DNA from: Aurantibacter aestuarii
GTDB lineage: Bacteria > Bacteroidota > Bacteroidia > Flavobacteriales > Flavobacteriaceae
Direction: 5' to 3'
NCBI RefSeq assembly: GCF_003008425.1
Contig: NZ_PXOQ01000010.1
Location: 1 to 49,984, forward strand
Length of the DNA: 49,984 bases
Numbering within the stretch: the first letter of the stretch is position 1; every line of letters starts with the position of its first letter. Positions 1-10,889 of the stretch are shown here, piece by piece. Below the pieces are notes generated by a model. That model was not told where the DNA came from. It did not search any database and saw only the letters and a list, made by a program, of their open reading frames with translations. The position numbers and the translations under genes are program-made.

Positions 1-444
1 GTGGTGTTTATTGTTACTACAAAACTATTCTCATCTGTACAGTTTGGTGTAGTTCCTGATTCTGCATAAACGTAAATTGTTTGGGTTGTCGTAATACTGG
101 TTCCTGATGCAATTACTGTTCCTGTGCCGCCTGATCCTGTGTAATACGTATTACCTGCATTTAAGGCTGGTAACACATAACTGTCACATGCCGTAACATC
201 GGCTGGTGCATCTGCGGTTGGTGTAGCGTTTATCGTTACTACAAAACTATTCTCATCTGTACAGTTTGGTGTAGTTCCTGTTTCTGCATAAACGTAAATT
301 GTTTGGGTTGTCGTAATACTGGTTCCTGATGCGATTACCGTTCCTGTGCCGCCTGACCCTGTGTAATATGTATTGCCTGCACTTAAAGCCGGTAATACAT
401 AACTGTCACATGCTGTAACATCGGCTGGTGCATCTGCAGTTGGT
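1..444 (-). repeat. Two tandem 222-bp coding repeats
   Basis: Positions 1-222 and 223-444 are almost identical and encode a 74-residue module (TACDSYVLPAL, YVYAE.GTTPNC are shared words). The differences are mostly synonymous or conservative. More copies may lie off the left edge. Near-identity at DNA level suggests recent duplication or gene conversion. Confidence 0.9.
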
Positions 445-2582
445 GTGGTGTTAACTATAACTGTTTCAGAATCTGTTAAAGGCACAGTACAACTTGATAC
501 AGGTAAGGTATACTCTACCCCGTCAATCCATAACCTACCTGCTAAACGGTTAAATGTAAGCGTATTAGTTGCCACACCCGTAACAAAATTAATTTGTTGG
601 GAAACGTCTATAGGACCTGTATTAAAGTTTATAGTATTAACACCATCTGAAATAGTCATATCTCCTGCTGCTATATCCTGAGCCACAGATAAAATTATAG
701 AAGTTCCAACTGGAACAATATCTTCTAAAACTAATGTTAGAGTTGTATCTGCTCCATTTGCTATTTGAGCTGAATTAGTTGCATCTAGGGTTGAACCTAT
801 TGGCAAGATTGGACCCGAAGCATTTGCGGAATTTATTGCTCCAGAACCTGACAAACCATTACCTACAATAGGAGCTCCCACAATTGATACTTGAGTTAAA
901 TTTATTGTTTGATTTGTTACTGGTGACGTCACCGTAACAGTAGCATTTCCTGATGCATCCAATGTAATTGTTTGAGTGGCCCCGCCATTTATATTATATT
1001 CTACAGTAGCGTTTGGTGTACCTGTAATAATAAATTGAGCGTTTGTACCATCATCACAAATTGGTGAAGCTACAGCTGAAGCATCTGCAGTTGGACCTGG
1101 AGAGACAATAACGGTTTCTGAAACAGATAAAGCAGAAACACAACCACCTTCATCCATTGAAATGACATTAATTGTTTGATCAGTAATTGGCGCTGTTACG
1201 GTAACAGTTGCATTTCCTGATGCATCCAGTGTAACTGTTTGAGTAGCACCACCATTAATATTATATGATACAATAGCATTTGGAGGACCACTTAAGTCAA
1301 AAACTGCGTTTTGACCAGCACAAATAGTTCCATTTGATGTTACACCATTAAAAGTCCCAGATGCTGGGTCTGAAATAACAATATCTCTTGGTGTACATCC
1401 TGCTGTACCTGTATCTACCGTAGTGTAATTTCCTGCTGGCAAATTAGGAATAGTTAAAATCCCATTAGCATCAGAAGTACCAGAATACGATTGTGGTGCC
1501 GGATCATTATAGGTAATTGTGTAAGCTGTATTAGGCTGAAGTAACTCAATGTATATAGCTCCATCTGACGCACCACAAACTGATGGCTCAATTGCAGAAA
1601 TTACAGGACAGCAATCTGTAGTACCTGCACCTGGGTTTCCTGAATTTGTTTGAGTAAGGGTGATAAACCCCTCGTCTCCATCAAAATTTGTGACTAAAAA
1701 CATATAAAATTCCCCAGCCTGAGCTCCTATAATATCTGCCGTCTCTATTGCAGCAAAACTATAGCTACAGTCTATAGGTGTATTAGCTGTAAAATCTAAG
1801 CACGCATCTGATGGTTGCGTGAATGGTCCCCAAACCGCAAAATCTACATCCAATCCGGTACCCGTTCCCCCTGGCCCGGTAGTCTGCTCAATTTCTACAA
1901 TAATATCACCTGAAGTTCCAACTTCTATAAAATACCAAGCTGGATTAGGTGCAGAGCCTAAACATGAATTTGTTACTACTTCTGCAGGTGCATCAGGTAC
2001 ACAATCTGCATCGGTTGTATTAGGAAATTCTAACGCTCCAGCGTCTGCGCAGAATGCTCCAGATCCTCCACAAACTGAGTTAGCTGGTGGAGTCACACCG
2101 CCTGGAATTGTATCTCCTCCTGGAGTGGTTGTACAACTTATAGTGGCTTCCCAACCATCTAGTTGAACTGAACTATCAGACTCGAATACTACTGTTATAC
2201 AACCTGATGGATCACTTGATGCTATAAAAGTTCCACCAGCACACGCACCGATATCTGGTGGGTCATTGTCACCATAAACACCAATTACGGTTCCTCCAGT
2301 TCCTATTCCCTCATAAAAAGTTAAAAAATCGAATGGTTCTCCTTCTACATTAAAACTTGAAAAATCAAATTGAATGTAATTTCCAGGTGTTGAAGGACAG
2401 AAAGTAACTTCAAAAGACTCACCCGCAGAGTAGTTTCCTCCTGCACCTCCAGAATCCACAAATGTTCCAGAGCATGTTGTTTGCACACCAGAACCTGTAG
2501 TTACATCACCCATGGTGTAAGTCTGAGCAAAAGAATAATTGGTTAACACTAAAGCTAACAGAAAAAGTATTTTTTTAATCAT
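1..2582 (-). CDS. Large secreted surface protein with CUB-like and repeated Ig-like modules (partial, C-terminus off left edge)
   Basis: An open frame runs from an ATG at 2582 to the left edge (at least 860 codons), so the protein is truncated by the window. It opens with a clear signal peptide ending SYSFAQ-type (cleavage after about residue 20). Residues about 21-155 resemble a CUB domain (Cys-bounded beta-rich module ending near GWEATISC). A second Cys-containing module with PAWYFIEV follows to about residue 320, then modules with the phrase YNINGGATQT twice, and finally two nearly identical 74-residue repeats at the edge. This layout is typical of flavobacterial cell-surface or gliding-associated adhesins, which usually end in a type IX secretion signal; that end is not visible. 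Function is inferred from architecture only. The short plus-strand frames inside it are antisense shadows. Confidence 0.8.
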   Translation of the reverse strand, partial: MIKKILFLLALVLTNYSFAQTYTMGDVTTGSGVQTTCSGTFVDSGGAGGNYSAGESFEVTFCPSTPGNYIQFDFSSFNVEGEPFDFLTFYEGIGTGGTVIGVYGDNDPPDIGACAGGTFIASSDPSGCITVVFESDSSVQLDGWEATISCTTTPGGDTIPGGVTPPANSVCGGSGAFCADAGALEFPNTTDADCVPDAPAEVVTNSCLGSAPNPAWYFIEVGTSGDIIVEIEQTTGPGGTGTGLDVDFAVWGPFTQPSDACLDFTANTPIDCSYSFAAIETADIIGAQAGEFYMFLVTNFDGDEGFITLTQTNSGNPGAGTTDCCPVISAIEPSVCGASDGAIYIELLQPNTAYTITYNDPAPQSYSGTSDANGILTIPNLPAGNYTTVDTGTAGCTPRDIVISDPASGTFNGVTSNGTICAGQNAVFDLSGPPNAIVSYNINGGATQTVTLDASGNATVTVTAPITDQTINVISMDEGGCVSALSVSETVIVSPGPTADASAVASPICDDGTNAQFIITGTPNATVEYNINGGATQTITLDASGNATVTVTSPVTNQTINLTQVSIVGAPIVGNGLSGSGAINSANASGPILPIGSTLDATNSAQIANGADTTLTLVLEDIVPVGTSIILSVAQDIAAGDMTISDGVNTINFNTGPIDVSQQINFVTGVATNTLTFNRLAGRLWIDGVEYTLPVSSCTVPLTDSETVIVNTTPTADAPADVTACDSYVLPALSAGNTYYTGSGGTGTVIASGTSITTTQTIYVYAETGTTPNCTDENSFVVTINATPTADAPADVTACDSYVLPALNAGNTYYTGSGGTGTVIASGTSITTTQTIYVYAESGTTPNCTDENSFVVTINT

Positions 2583-2589
2583 CTCTGAA

Positions 2590-2997
2590 TTATTTAAGTG
2601 GATTGATAATAAGTAAATATTGAGTATTTCCTAATCTGTAAATTTTAGATTTTTGAGGAAACATCGGGGCCTTATACTTTAAAGGATTAAAGGATTGAAT
2701 AGAAAATATGTTGTCCTTTTGTAGTTGAGGATTATATTTATTATTTAATGGTAAGTCTAAATAATTATCAAACTTTTTATTAATATCGATATCATTGCGT
2801 AATTCAATATTAATGTTTGAAAAAAACATATTAATTACTTTGTGTCTTTCTGGATTTTGAAAAACTAAATCTTCTGATTGACTTGCGTAAACTTCTTCTA
2901 TAAAGCCACGTATTTGGCTTTCTGAATAATTAGCTTGAGAAAAACTAAATTGTAATAAAATAAGAAAAAAGGTAAGAAAAATGTATTTTTTTTGCAT
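2590..2997 (-). CDS. Small secreted protein of unknown function
   Basis: About 135 residues. I chose the ATG at 2997 (MQKKYIFL); the frame can be extended to a TTG at 3006 but the ATG sits directly before the signal peptide (hydrophobic stretch ending QFSFSQ). The mature part is about 115 residues, polar, without cysteines or recognisable motif. Its stop lies 7 bp before the ATG of the downstream surface protein on the same strand, so the two are probably co-transcribed and this may be an accessory of that protein. I do not recognise the family. Confidence 0.65.
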   Translation of the reverse strand: MQKKYIFLTFFLILLQFSFSQANYSESQIRGFIEEVYASQSEDLVFQNPERHKVINMFFSNINIELRNDIDINKKFDNYLDLPLNNKYNPQLQKDNIFSIQSFNPLKYKAPMFPQKSKIYRLGNTQYLLIINPLK

Positions 2998-3237
2998 ATC
3001 GAACAATAATTAATATTAAGAAGTATTAAAATATTGTTAAATAACTCAATTATCAACTTAAAATACAAACGAAAATTACGTGTTTCAACTATTTTTTATG
3101 CCCTTCGTCGAAGATTGGAAATAAAAATATAAAATAGGCAGCTAAGAGCACCAATTCTATTTTTGAAATCGATGGATTTTATTTTAAATTTTTATCCAAT
3201 GTAAAAATTTAAACTAAAGAATAATGAAATTTTCATT

Positions 3238-5538
3238 TTAGAAAGGATAGCCAATTGCAAAATTTAGAATTGGTTCATCGAATTTAAAATCTAAACGCTC
3301 TCCTTCAGGTAATGACGGATCATGAAAAGGTGCTGCTAAATCTAAACGAATAACAAATCCCTGAACATCTATACGGGCACCTATTCCTGTTCCCATACCT
3401 AATTCGTTTATAAAATTATTAGAAAATTTACCACCAGGTAAACTAGGATTTTCTTTAGAGTTCCAAACATTTCCAGCATCTGCAAAAATTGCTCCTTTTA
3501 AAAATCCATATACTGGAAAACGGTACTCTATATTTGCCTCTAGTCTGATATTTCCTGTCTGATCAAAAAAAGTACCTTCATCTGTCCCTAACTCATTATA
3601 AGTCCCTGGTCCTAATGATCGTATTCTAAAAGCTCTCACGCTATATGGCCCTCCTGAAAAATACTGCTTCGTGAAAGGCAATATATCTGAGTTACCATAA
3701 GCTAAACCATATCCAGCAAAAAGACGAGTTGCGATTTTTTGTTCCTTGCCAAAATTGAAATGATAATGAAAATCTACATCTGCTTTTGCAAATTGTGCAT
3801 ATTCGAGACCAAAAATTTCTTTTGCTCCATTTGGCGCACCTTCTTTTCCAAATAAACTGATACTATTTCCAGCCACATCGAAATTAAAGTTGGCAAAAAT
3901 CTGGTGCTTTTTTTTAGTATTAACCATTTCATTATATGTAAATGAATAGGTTAAACCAGATATAAATTCTTGATCAAAACTTCGTTGTAAAAAAGGATTT
4001 TCATCTAGAATTCTTTGAAACTCATCTGTAGTGTTAGATAGTCTGGTATAGTTTGTAGAAATAGGATTTACAGCATGTGTAACATAGCGATTAGCATCCC
4101 AAACGTAACCAAAGCGGGCATTCGCAGATAATAAACTGTATAATTTTGTACGGTTTAAGTAATCAAACCCTAAAGACATTCTGGTTTTAGGTATAGCGTA
4201 CTCAAAATAATTATCGCTAATTTTTATAGGAAATAAGACTCTTGGAAAAATTAATTCCGCCTTAGCTCCAAGCTCCAAACTACTTAATCCTGATTGATTA
4301 CCGCTAGCTATTTGGGTTTCGTAAGCAGACTTTAAACTGATATTTAAAGTTTCTCCACCTTTAAATAGGTTGCGATTACTAAATGTTAAAATAATTCCTG
4401 GACCTGCAAAACTGTTGGACTTTGTTACTGCCTGCAACTCTGCTCTTACTGCTCTTTTATTTAATGGAGACAAAAAAATGTCGGCATCTAAATAGCCTAT
4501 TCCATCTGAAGCGGAAGAATCTATTTCTTTGTATTGAATGTTAACATACTTGTAAGCTCCGATTGTAGATAATCTTCGTGCTGTATTTTTTGATGTTTGT
4601 GGATTATAAAGCTGACCTTCTTCTAGTGTAATAAATGGATTTAATCGATCTGCTCTAAAAAATTGAGGATCCTGAATATAGTTTTTATTATCATATCGCT
4701 CATTATCGGAAACTTTAGAATCTTTTGGCAACTCATAATCTGGATAAATATTAAGATTCCTTATACGATATGGTATAATGGCTTTTTCTGGCACATCATT
4801 TTTAAGCTTTAAAAATAAGTCTATGCGTTTATTTGCGTATTGATTGCTATCGGCTTCAAATATTAAAAAATCTGAATTAAAATTAAAATAACCTCTTTTT
4901 TTTAAAATTCCATCCAAACGCTCTCTTTCTAATTTTAAACTTTGTAAATCAAACCTAATGCCTTTCTTAAATTGAGAACTTTCTACACTTTGTTTAATTT
5001 GGCTGTAAAGAGGTTCGGGCATAGAATCTACCTGATATGACTCTATAAGATATGGGGTTGGCACGCTTACACTATAAGTTACAAAAGATTCTTTAGCATC
5101 CTCATTATCTGTAAATGTGCTATTAGCTGTGCTATAAAAAAAACCGTTATTTTCTAACTTATTTTTTAGAACATCTTCTACCTCATAAGACTGTACATCG
5201 CTTTTATAAACAGGTTCTTCTCCAAACTTTTTATACAGCCATCTATTTAAAAAACCAGGTTTTTCTTTCTGATTAACATAGTAATAATGTAAGCCAGGAC
5301 GCATACCTAAGAATGTTGAATTGGGCTTTGGTGTTGTAGCAGCTTCTAAAATCGCTTTCAAATCTTGTGGCTGCTTTACACTACTATCTGCTTTAATTTC
5401 AATTTCTGCTCCAGTGTATAATAATTCGCCTTCAGGTATATATTTTTTAACCGCACAAGACTGTACAAGAACTACAACAAGATTTGCCACCAATATATAT
5501 GAAAGCCAATTCAAATTAAAACCTTTTAAATATTTCAT
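3238..5538 (-). CDS. tamL: TamL-type outer membrane BamA/TamA-family lipoprotein
   Basis: 766 residues. N-terminal signal with a lipobox-like VQSC (Cys28) marks it as a lipoprotein, the Bacteroidota variant of TamA. POTRA-like repeats fill roughly residues 40-330 and a 16-strand barrel the C-terminal half. The conserved L6-loop motif of Omp85 proteins appears as GGPYSVRAF (canonical VRGF, here VRAF), and the protein ends in a beta-signal with terminal Phe (AIGYPF). It lies 11 bp downstream of the tamB-like gene on the same strand, the expected partner. Role: outer-membrane half of the translocation and assembly module that inserts outer-membrane proteins or moves lipids. Strong call at family level. 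Confidence 0.9.
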   Translation of the reverse strand: MKYLKGFNLNWLSYILVANLVVVLVQSCAVKKYIPEGELLYTGAEIEIKADSSVKQPQDLKAILEAATTPKPNSTFLGMRPGLHYYYVNQKEKPGFLNRWLYKKFGEEPVYKSDVQSYEVEDVLKNKLENNGFFYSTANSTFTDNEDAKESFVTYSVSVPTPYLIESYQVDSMPEPLYSQIKQSVESSQFKKGIRFDLQSLKLERERLDGILKKRGYFNFNSDFLIFEADSNQYANKRIDLFLKLKNDVPEKAIIPYRIRNLNIYPDYELPKDSKVSDNERYDNKNYIQDPQFFRADRLNPFITLEEGQLYNPQTSKNTARRLSTIGAYKYVNIQYKEIDSSASDGIGYLDADIFLSPLNKRAVRAELQAVTKSNSFAGPGIILTFSNRNLFKGGETLNISLKSAYETQIASGNQSGLSSLELGAKAELIFPRVLFPIKISDNYFEYAIPKTRMSLGFDYLNRTKLYSLLSANARFGYVWDANRYVTHAVNPISTNYTRLSNTTDEFQRILDENPFLQRSFDQEFISGLTYSFTYNEMVNTKKKHQIFANFNFDVAGNSISLFGKEGAPNGAKEIFGLEYAQFAKADVDFHYHFNFGKEQKIATRLFAGYGLAYGNSDILPFTKQYFSGGPYSVRAFRIRSLGPGTYNELGTDEGTFFDQTGNIRLEANIEYRFPVYGFLKGAIFADAGNVWNSKENPSLPGGKFSNNFINELGMGTGIGARIDVQGFVIRLDLAAPFHDPSLPEGERLDFKFDEPILNFAIGYPF

Positions 5539-5549
5539 GTACTTTAAGA

Positions 5550-8500
5550 CTATTCTTTATTTAATTCTTCTTTGTTTGGATCTATCATTTCATTCTCTTT
5601 TAATTCCTGTTCTTTTTCCAAACGTTTTCGCTCTGCTTTTTCTTCTTTAGTTTCGCCTTTTATAATAGCATCCCAAAGCTCACTAAACTTATTGAATTCT
5701 TGGGTGAAAATAATTCCTATCCCACTTACAATGGTTTGTCCATCAATGACATTTTCAAACTCATTTCGTCTAAAACCTTTTAATTTATAACGTCCGTTTT
5801 TAGTTAATAGATATTCTAAACTTACATTTCCAATTAGAGGAGTTTCTTCTCCTGTAGAACTACTACCTTGCAAATCAACTTCACTACCAACTCTAACAAT
5901 TAACCGATCGTTAAATAATCTTTTTTGAGCAGCTACATTTAATTGTGTGCGCTCTTCGGGAGCGTTTCCTTGATAATCGGTATAACTATCTAATCCAAAA
6001 TCCAGCTCAAAACTAGATTCTCCCAATATTTTATTTGAAAATGTATTTAACTGATCTGAAACCGCGTCGTTTAAATTATCTCTGGCAACTGTTGCAAATC
6101 CTCCATTACTTCCATCGCTTCCTGGCTCTGGATAAAAACGATTTAAAACAAGCAGTGAAAACACTTGACGATTTAGTTCATCTTCCTGCTGATTAACCTG
6201 CTGAACACGTCCATAAACCTGACCACCTATAGCACCTTGTTCGTTTTCGGGCATATCTAACTGAAAGGCAATTTTTGGCGACATTAACTCACCATCAATA
6301 TTTAAATACACATAAAAAGGTAAGACTTGTTTGTATTTACTTCTTACAGCAGCATCTGCTCCAGAAAGCTGTGGTGCCATAAGTGATGATGCCGAAGCTT
6401 TTAGATTGTAAATGGCACGAATATCAAGCTCCGCATCAAATGGGTCTCCAGACCAAGTAACTTTACTTCCAGGTGCTATTTCAAATTTTCGGTTAACCAA
6501 ATTATACAAATTCATTTCATATAAACCTGTATTTACATTATAAGTACCTACTAAATCCATACGACCATTAGGTTTCATCAAGAAATTAAACTCTCCATTT
6601 CCTGCAACTTTAAAGTAATCTCTAGTTTCTTTATCTATAATAATTGTTACTGTAGCCTTATTTCCAATCTTCAAAAATGTTTTAATGTCAAAACCTTTTA
6701 TGGTTGCGGTTTGCTCTTCCACCTGAGTTAAAATAGCGTCTGGATTTTCTCGATTTACAAAAACAACTACACCATCTCTATTTTCTACATTTACTGTTGC
6801 AGAAGGCATAACATAAGTAACATCGGTTTCTGATCCAACTGTAACATTAGCATCTAATATGGGAATTTGCAAGTCTCCTGTAAGCATACCTTGCGCATCA
6901 AAACTTGCTTTACCATACAAATAATCATTATCTTCTTTTGTAGCATCTAGAACCTGAAAATTCTCTGCTGTTAAACTTAGATTAAAAGTTGGATTAATAA
7001 AGCTTTCTGTCCCAATGTTACCAGATAAAACTAAGCTGTTATTATCCACATCTTTAATTGTAAAATCATTAAGCGTCAATCCCTCATTGTTTACTAAAAG
7101 TGATTCATTTTCAAATTTAAATGCTGCATTAAACATGGCTATGTTAAAATTAGCATTATTAAAATTTAATTGTCCTTGATAACTAGGGTTTGTTGTGGTC
7201 CCGTTTAATTTAAATTGCCCTGAAAAGTTTCCAGAAGTATTTTTTAAATAACCTTGAGAAAACTTTTCTAAGGCAATCATTTTAAATTCCTTAATATCTA
7301 AATTTAAATCTAATTTTGCGCCTGTGCTATTTGCAATATAATCGCCCACCAAATCTAAAGTAACATCACCGCCTTTTAAAGTCGAATTAAAAGCATAACT
7401 GTTACCACCAAGAGATCTTCCTGTTAAGGCCAAAACTCCTAAGTTAGCTTTTAATACTTCTAACTTAGAGATTTCGATATCTGCCAGTATTCCCGTATTT
7501 TGAAAAGGCTCTTCGAGCACAAAGTCACCATTTATGGCTCCACTAGCTAAAGTTTTTTCAGTGTTAAAATAACTTAAAAAATCACCCAAATTGAAATCCC
7601 TGAAGTCTAATGCAATGTGCTCTTTTGTTATGTTTTTTAAGTTATCTGTAATCTCGACAGATTGAGAACCGTTACTAATTTTAAAGTCGGTAAATTTTAA
7701 ACGGTTTTCACTATAAACCATTTCATTAGAATCTGGAATAGTCCAAGGTTCCTGATTAAACGTTAAGCCTTCAGGCTGAACTTTAAAAATCAATTCGTTT
7801 CTTGTTCCTGTTATTTTTGAATTGACATTTATTAACTTCTCTTCTTTGTTATACGCTTGAATAGCCAATAGCATTTCATTATTTTTCTGTTCACCAGAAA
7901 TTCGAGTGCGTTGGATATCTATAGGACCTCCTTTTAAAGCTTTAAAACCAAAGTCAAAATTTAAATCGGTTTTATTTGTATTCAAACTAAAATTTAGACT
8001 ATCCAGTTCTGTATCGCTATAATTTATATGAGGCGCGGTAACATTTGCTATTAGTTTACGTTCGGCTTGCTTAAAATCGACATCTATAGAGATGGTATCT
8101 AAATCTTTTACATTTACTAAAAACACCTCATTTAGTAGTGGTGACTGGGTAATATGTCCTTTTAAAATTAAATTAACTGGTTTAATAATACTGTCTTGTA
8201 CTATGGCATCTCTATAGAAATAACTATAGATATGATCTTGCAAAGCTGTAACAAAACTTTCTGGATCTGTATTAGATTGTAAATCTAAATCTACCAACTT
8301 ATTGTAAAATCTAACAGAAGTGGTGTCTGGTTTCACAAATCCATCGGCTTGAATAGATCCAACCAGATATGTGTTATTATCGTAAACTACTACTGCATCA
8401 TCTACGTTTGCATCAAACTTATAAGTTTCTGCATTGCCTTTAAAATTTGCTGTAAGTTTTAAACCTGTTCGTATGTCTCGATTTGCTAATCCCAAACCTT

Positions 8501-10628
8501 CCAAATTCGCTCCAATTAAATCCAAATTAATTTTGGCTTCTGGCGCAATAGAATCTAATAAAACATCTGCATTTAAATTTAGGTTAATTGCCTCGTCTTT
8601 GTAATTTGACACCACATTTCCTTTACCGTTTCTTATAGCACCTGTTAGTTTTAAATCGTTTATAGCGTAATTGTTATATCCAAACTTAGAGACTACAGCT
8701 TCTACATTAGCATCCAGATTATTTATAGTTTTACCGTTTCCTTTGGCATCTAAAGTCACGCTTAAATTACCCAAAGTATTATTTTGTAACAGCTCGCTTA
8801 ATTTATAATCTTCTATACTAATTTTAGCATCGAACGCGATTGTATTTGTGTTTTTGAAACTTCCGTTTATAGTTGCAACTCCTTGTGATGTTGATAGTTT
8901 TGTGTTGGTCATTAAATTGTCCAGACGTCCATTTAAATTCCCTGCAATAGAAATATTTTTAGGAAGTGATATACCTAACTCTTTTTCGTTTACAAATTTT
9001 ACTAGATCAGATTTGATGGTTTTTGCTGAATAATTGGAAATATTTAAAGCTAAATCTTCCGGACTAGTAGCATTTAAAATAGATCCCGTTGCAGTAATTT
9101 GAGTAGAATTGCCCCAATTGACATAAGTGTTTTTTAGGGTGATATTTGACAAGACGCCATTAGCATTAACAGTTCCGGTAAGTGGTCTTTGACTTAAGGT
9201 TTTTAAGTAAGGATTGTTTTTTAAATCTGGTTGAAATTTAAACACTTCATTTAAATCTACTTTAAAAACAGGAAGGCTTAAATCTATTTTAGCATTTTCG
9301 GGACGTTCTATAAATGAAGCGATAGATTGATAATTTAAATCTACATCTCCATTTAAAGTGTTATTATTAAGTTTAAGTTTTAAATCGGTAATACTTAAAT
9401 TAGTATTGTCTATATTAAAATTTAGAGATGCATTTTTAAGATTCAAACCTGAGCCTTCATTAAAACTTAACGCTTCTAAATTTAAAACCCCTTTTTTATT
9501 TTTTGATAGTTCTGCGTTTCCTTTTAAATTAAGATTTGTAAATACCAAAGCCTCAGGATTGAAATAATCCTGTTTAGGTTGTTGATTATTTACAGTATAA
9601 CTAATCTTATTATTTTCAAGGTTTAGATTTTTAGCTACAAACTTTAAAGCTGGCCATTCAAAACCGGTGTTAGAATCAACATTTGTTTTGGTTGAAGCAT
9701 CTTCCGTTTCTGTTTGAATTGCGATGACCGAATTTTTTAAATCTAATTTATCAATTTCAAAAATGCTTTCAGCTAGATTAACTTGAGGTAATTCGGTATA
9801 TAAATTGGAAATATCTAGAGTGGCTGCAATCTTATCAGCTTCAGACTTATAATCTGCAAATACATTTTTTAGGGTTAATTCTTCTACAGCTAATTTGGGT
9901 AAAGGCGTTTCCTCTGCATTAGGATCTATAGACACTGGTTTCTGGAAAAATTTGATTTTTGCATTAGTTAACTCAAATTTGGAAGCTTTAAAATCCATGG
10001 TTTCCAGATTGCTTTCTTCCATATTTAATTGAAGCGCATCAAATTTGAATTGGCTATCAATACCCGTAACCGCATCGTTATAAACCACATCTATATTTTT
10101 CAAATCAAAATCTCCTAAAATAATAGTTAAGGGCTGATTTGCTGTAGTATCTACAGGCGTATTTGGATTAGGTGCTGGGGTTAATGCCTTCAATAAAAAA
10201 TCAAAATTAAACCCATTTGTTGTATCTTTTCTTATAATATTGGCACGTAATCCGTCCCACTCTACTGCATCTACGCCAACACTTCCACCACGAATCATGG
10301 ACCAAAGTGGTAAGTTAGCTTCCAGAGATTTGGAATACACTAAAGTATCGCCTTTTTGATCTTCTAAATACAAACCGTCAATTTGTAAATTTCCTCCAAA
10401 TGTTAAAAACAGATGTTCAACTTCAACTATTGTATTGGTTTTATTGGAAACATACTTAGTAGCTTTATTTACAATAATGTTTTGTCCAAACGGACTACGT
10501 ATAAAAAGAACCACAGCAAAAAACAAGAGTAAAATAACCAGAAGCGTTTTGCCTAGTATTTTTAATACCCTTAAAAATTTTTGTTTTGGGGTTTTGGTCG
10601 TTTTTGTATTAGATTTAGAATCGTTCAA
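5550..10628 (-). CDS. tamB: TamB-like translocation/assembly protein (DUF490, AsmA-like)
   Basis: 1692 residues. A single N-terminal membrane helix (about residues 25-45, VILLLFFAVVLF) is followed by SPFGQ, then a very long beta-strand-rich periplasmic body of repeated 'L.LNL.' groove segments, and a C-terminal DUF490 region with TWSGDPFDAELDI. This matches TamB, the inner-membrane-anchored periplasmic bridge of the Tam complex and a VPS13-like lipid conduit. The start is a TTG at 10628: an in-frame stop lies six codons upstream and there is no nearby ATG before the membrane helix, so a non-ATG start is likely. It heads a two-gene operon with the TamL gene. Confidence 0.9.
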   Translation of the reverse strand: MNDSKSNTKTTKTPKQKFLRVLKILGKTLLVILLLFFAVVLFIRSPFGQNIIVNKATKYVSNKTNTIVEVEHLFLTFGGNLQIDGLYLEDQKGDTLVYSKSLEANLPLWSMIRGGSVGVDAVEWDGLRANIIRKDTTNGFNFDFLLKALTPAPNPNTPVDTTANQPLTIILGDFDLKNIDVVYNDAVTGIDSQFKFDALQLNMEESNLETMDFKASKFELTNAKIKFFQKPVSIDPNAEETPLPKLAVEELTLKNVFADYKSEADKIAATLDISNLYTELPQVNLAESIFEIDKLDLKNSVIAIQTETEDASTKTNVDSNTGFEWPALKFVAKNLNLENNKISYTVNNQQPKQDYFNPEALVFTNLNLKGNAELSKNKKGVLNLEALSFNEGSGLNLKNASLNFNIDNTNLSITDLKLKLNNNTLNGDVDLNYQSIASFIERPENAKIDLSLPVFKVDLNEVFKFQPDLKNNPYLKTLSQRPLTGTVNANGVLSNITLKNTYVNWGNSTQITATGSILNATSPEDLALNISNYSAKTIKSDLVKFVNEKELGISLPKNISIAGNLNGRLDNLMTNTKLSTSQGVATINGSFKNTNTIAFDAKISIEDYKLSELLQNNTLGNLSVTLDAKGNGKTINNLDANVEAVVSKFGYNNYAINDLKLTGAIRNGKGNVVSNYKDEAINLNLNADVLLDSIAPEAKINLDLIGANLEGLGLANRDIRTGLKLTANFKGNAETYKFDANVDDAVVVYDNNTYLVGSIQADGFVKPDTTSVRFYNKLVDLDLQSNTDPESFVTALQDHIYSYFYRDAIVQDSIIKPVNLILKGHITQSPLLNEVFLVNVKDLDTISIDVDFKQAERKLIANVTAPHINYSDTELDSLNFSLNTNKTDLNFDFGFKALKGGPIDIQRTRISGEQKNNEMLLAIQAYNKEEKLINVNSKITGTRNELIFKVQPEGLTFNQEPWTIPDSNEMVYSENRLKFTDFKISNGSQSVEITDNLKNITKEHIALDFRDFNLGDFLSYFNTEKTLASGAINGDFVLEEPFQNTGILADIEISKLEVLKANLGVLALTGRSLGGNSYAFNSTLKGGDVTLDLVGDYIANSTGAKLDLNLDIKEFKMIALEKFSQGYLKNTSGNFSGQFKLNGTTTNPSYQGQLNFNNANFNIAMFNAAFKFENESLLVNNEGLTLNDFTIKDVDNNSLVLSGNIGTESFINPTFNLSLTAENFQVLDATKEDNDYLYGKASFDAQGMLTGDLQIPILDANVTVGSETDVTYVMPSATVNVENRDGVVVFVNRENPDAILTQVEEQTATIKGFDIKTFLKIGNKATVTIIIDKETRDYFKVAGNGEFNFLMKPNGRMDLVGTYNVNTGLYEMNLYNLVNRKFEIAPGSKVTWSGDPFDAELDIRAIYNLKASASSLMAPQLSGADAAVRSKYKQVLPFYVYLNIDGELMSPKIAFQLDMPENEQGAIGGQVYGRVQQVNQQEDELNRQVFSLLVLNRFYPEPGSDGSNGGFATVARDNLNDAVSDQLNTFSNKILGESSFELDFGLDSYTDYQGNAPEERTQLNVAAQKRLFNDRLIVRVGSEVDLQGSSSTGEETPLIGNVSLEYLLTKNGRYKLKGFRRNEFENVIDGQTIVSGIGIIFTQEFNKFSELWDAIIKGETKEEKAERKRLEKEQELKENEMIDPNKEELNKE

Positions 10629-10889
10629 TTCTTGATTTATATTTTACTAATTTGAAGTTTAAATGCTTAAAAACACATCATTTTACGACATGTAACCCAA
10701 AGGTTAAAATTTTTAACGAGATATGTTAACACGTTGGCTAAATTTTATCATCCTAAAATCTATATTCCAGACTTTTAATTTTTGTAAACTCTATTTTAAA
10801 ACAAATAAATTAATGTTTTCGCGGTAAGTAAGGGACGGTTAAAGCTCAAATTTAATTATCTTTCAAAAAAATTAAAATTTAGTATTAAC

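Noticed and set aside
445-2166. Plus-strand frames at 445-681 and 1819-2166
   Set aside because: They lie fully antisense to the long secreted surface protein, which has a signal peptide and domain repeats; they are shadows.
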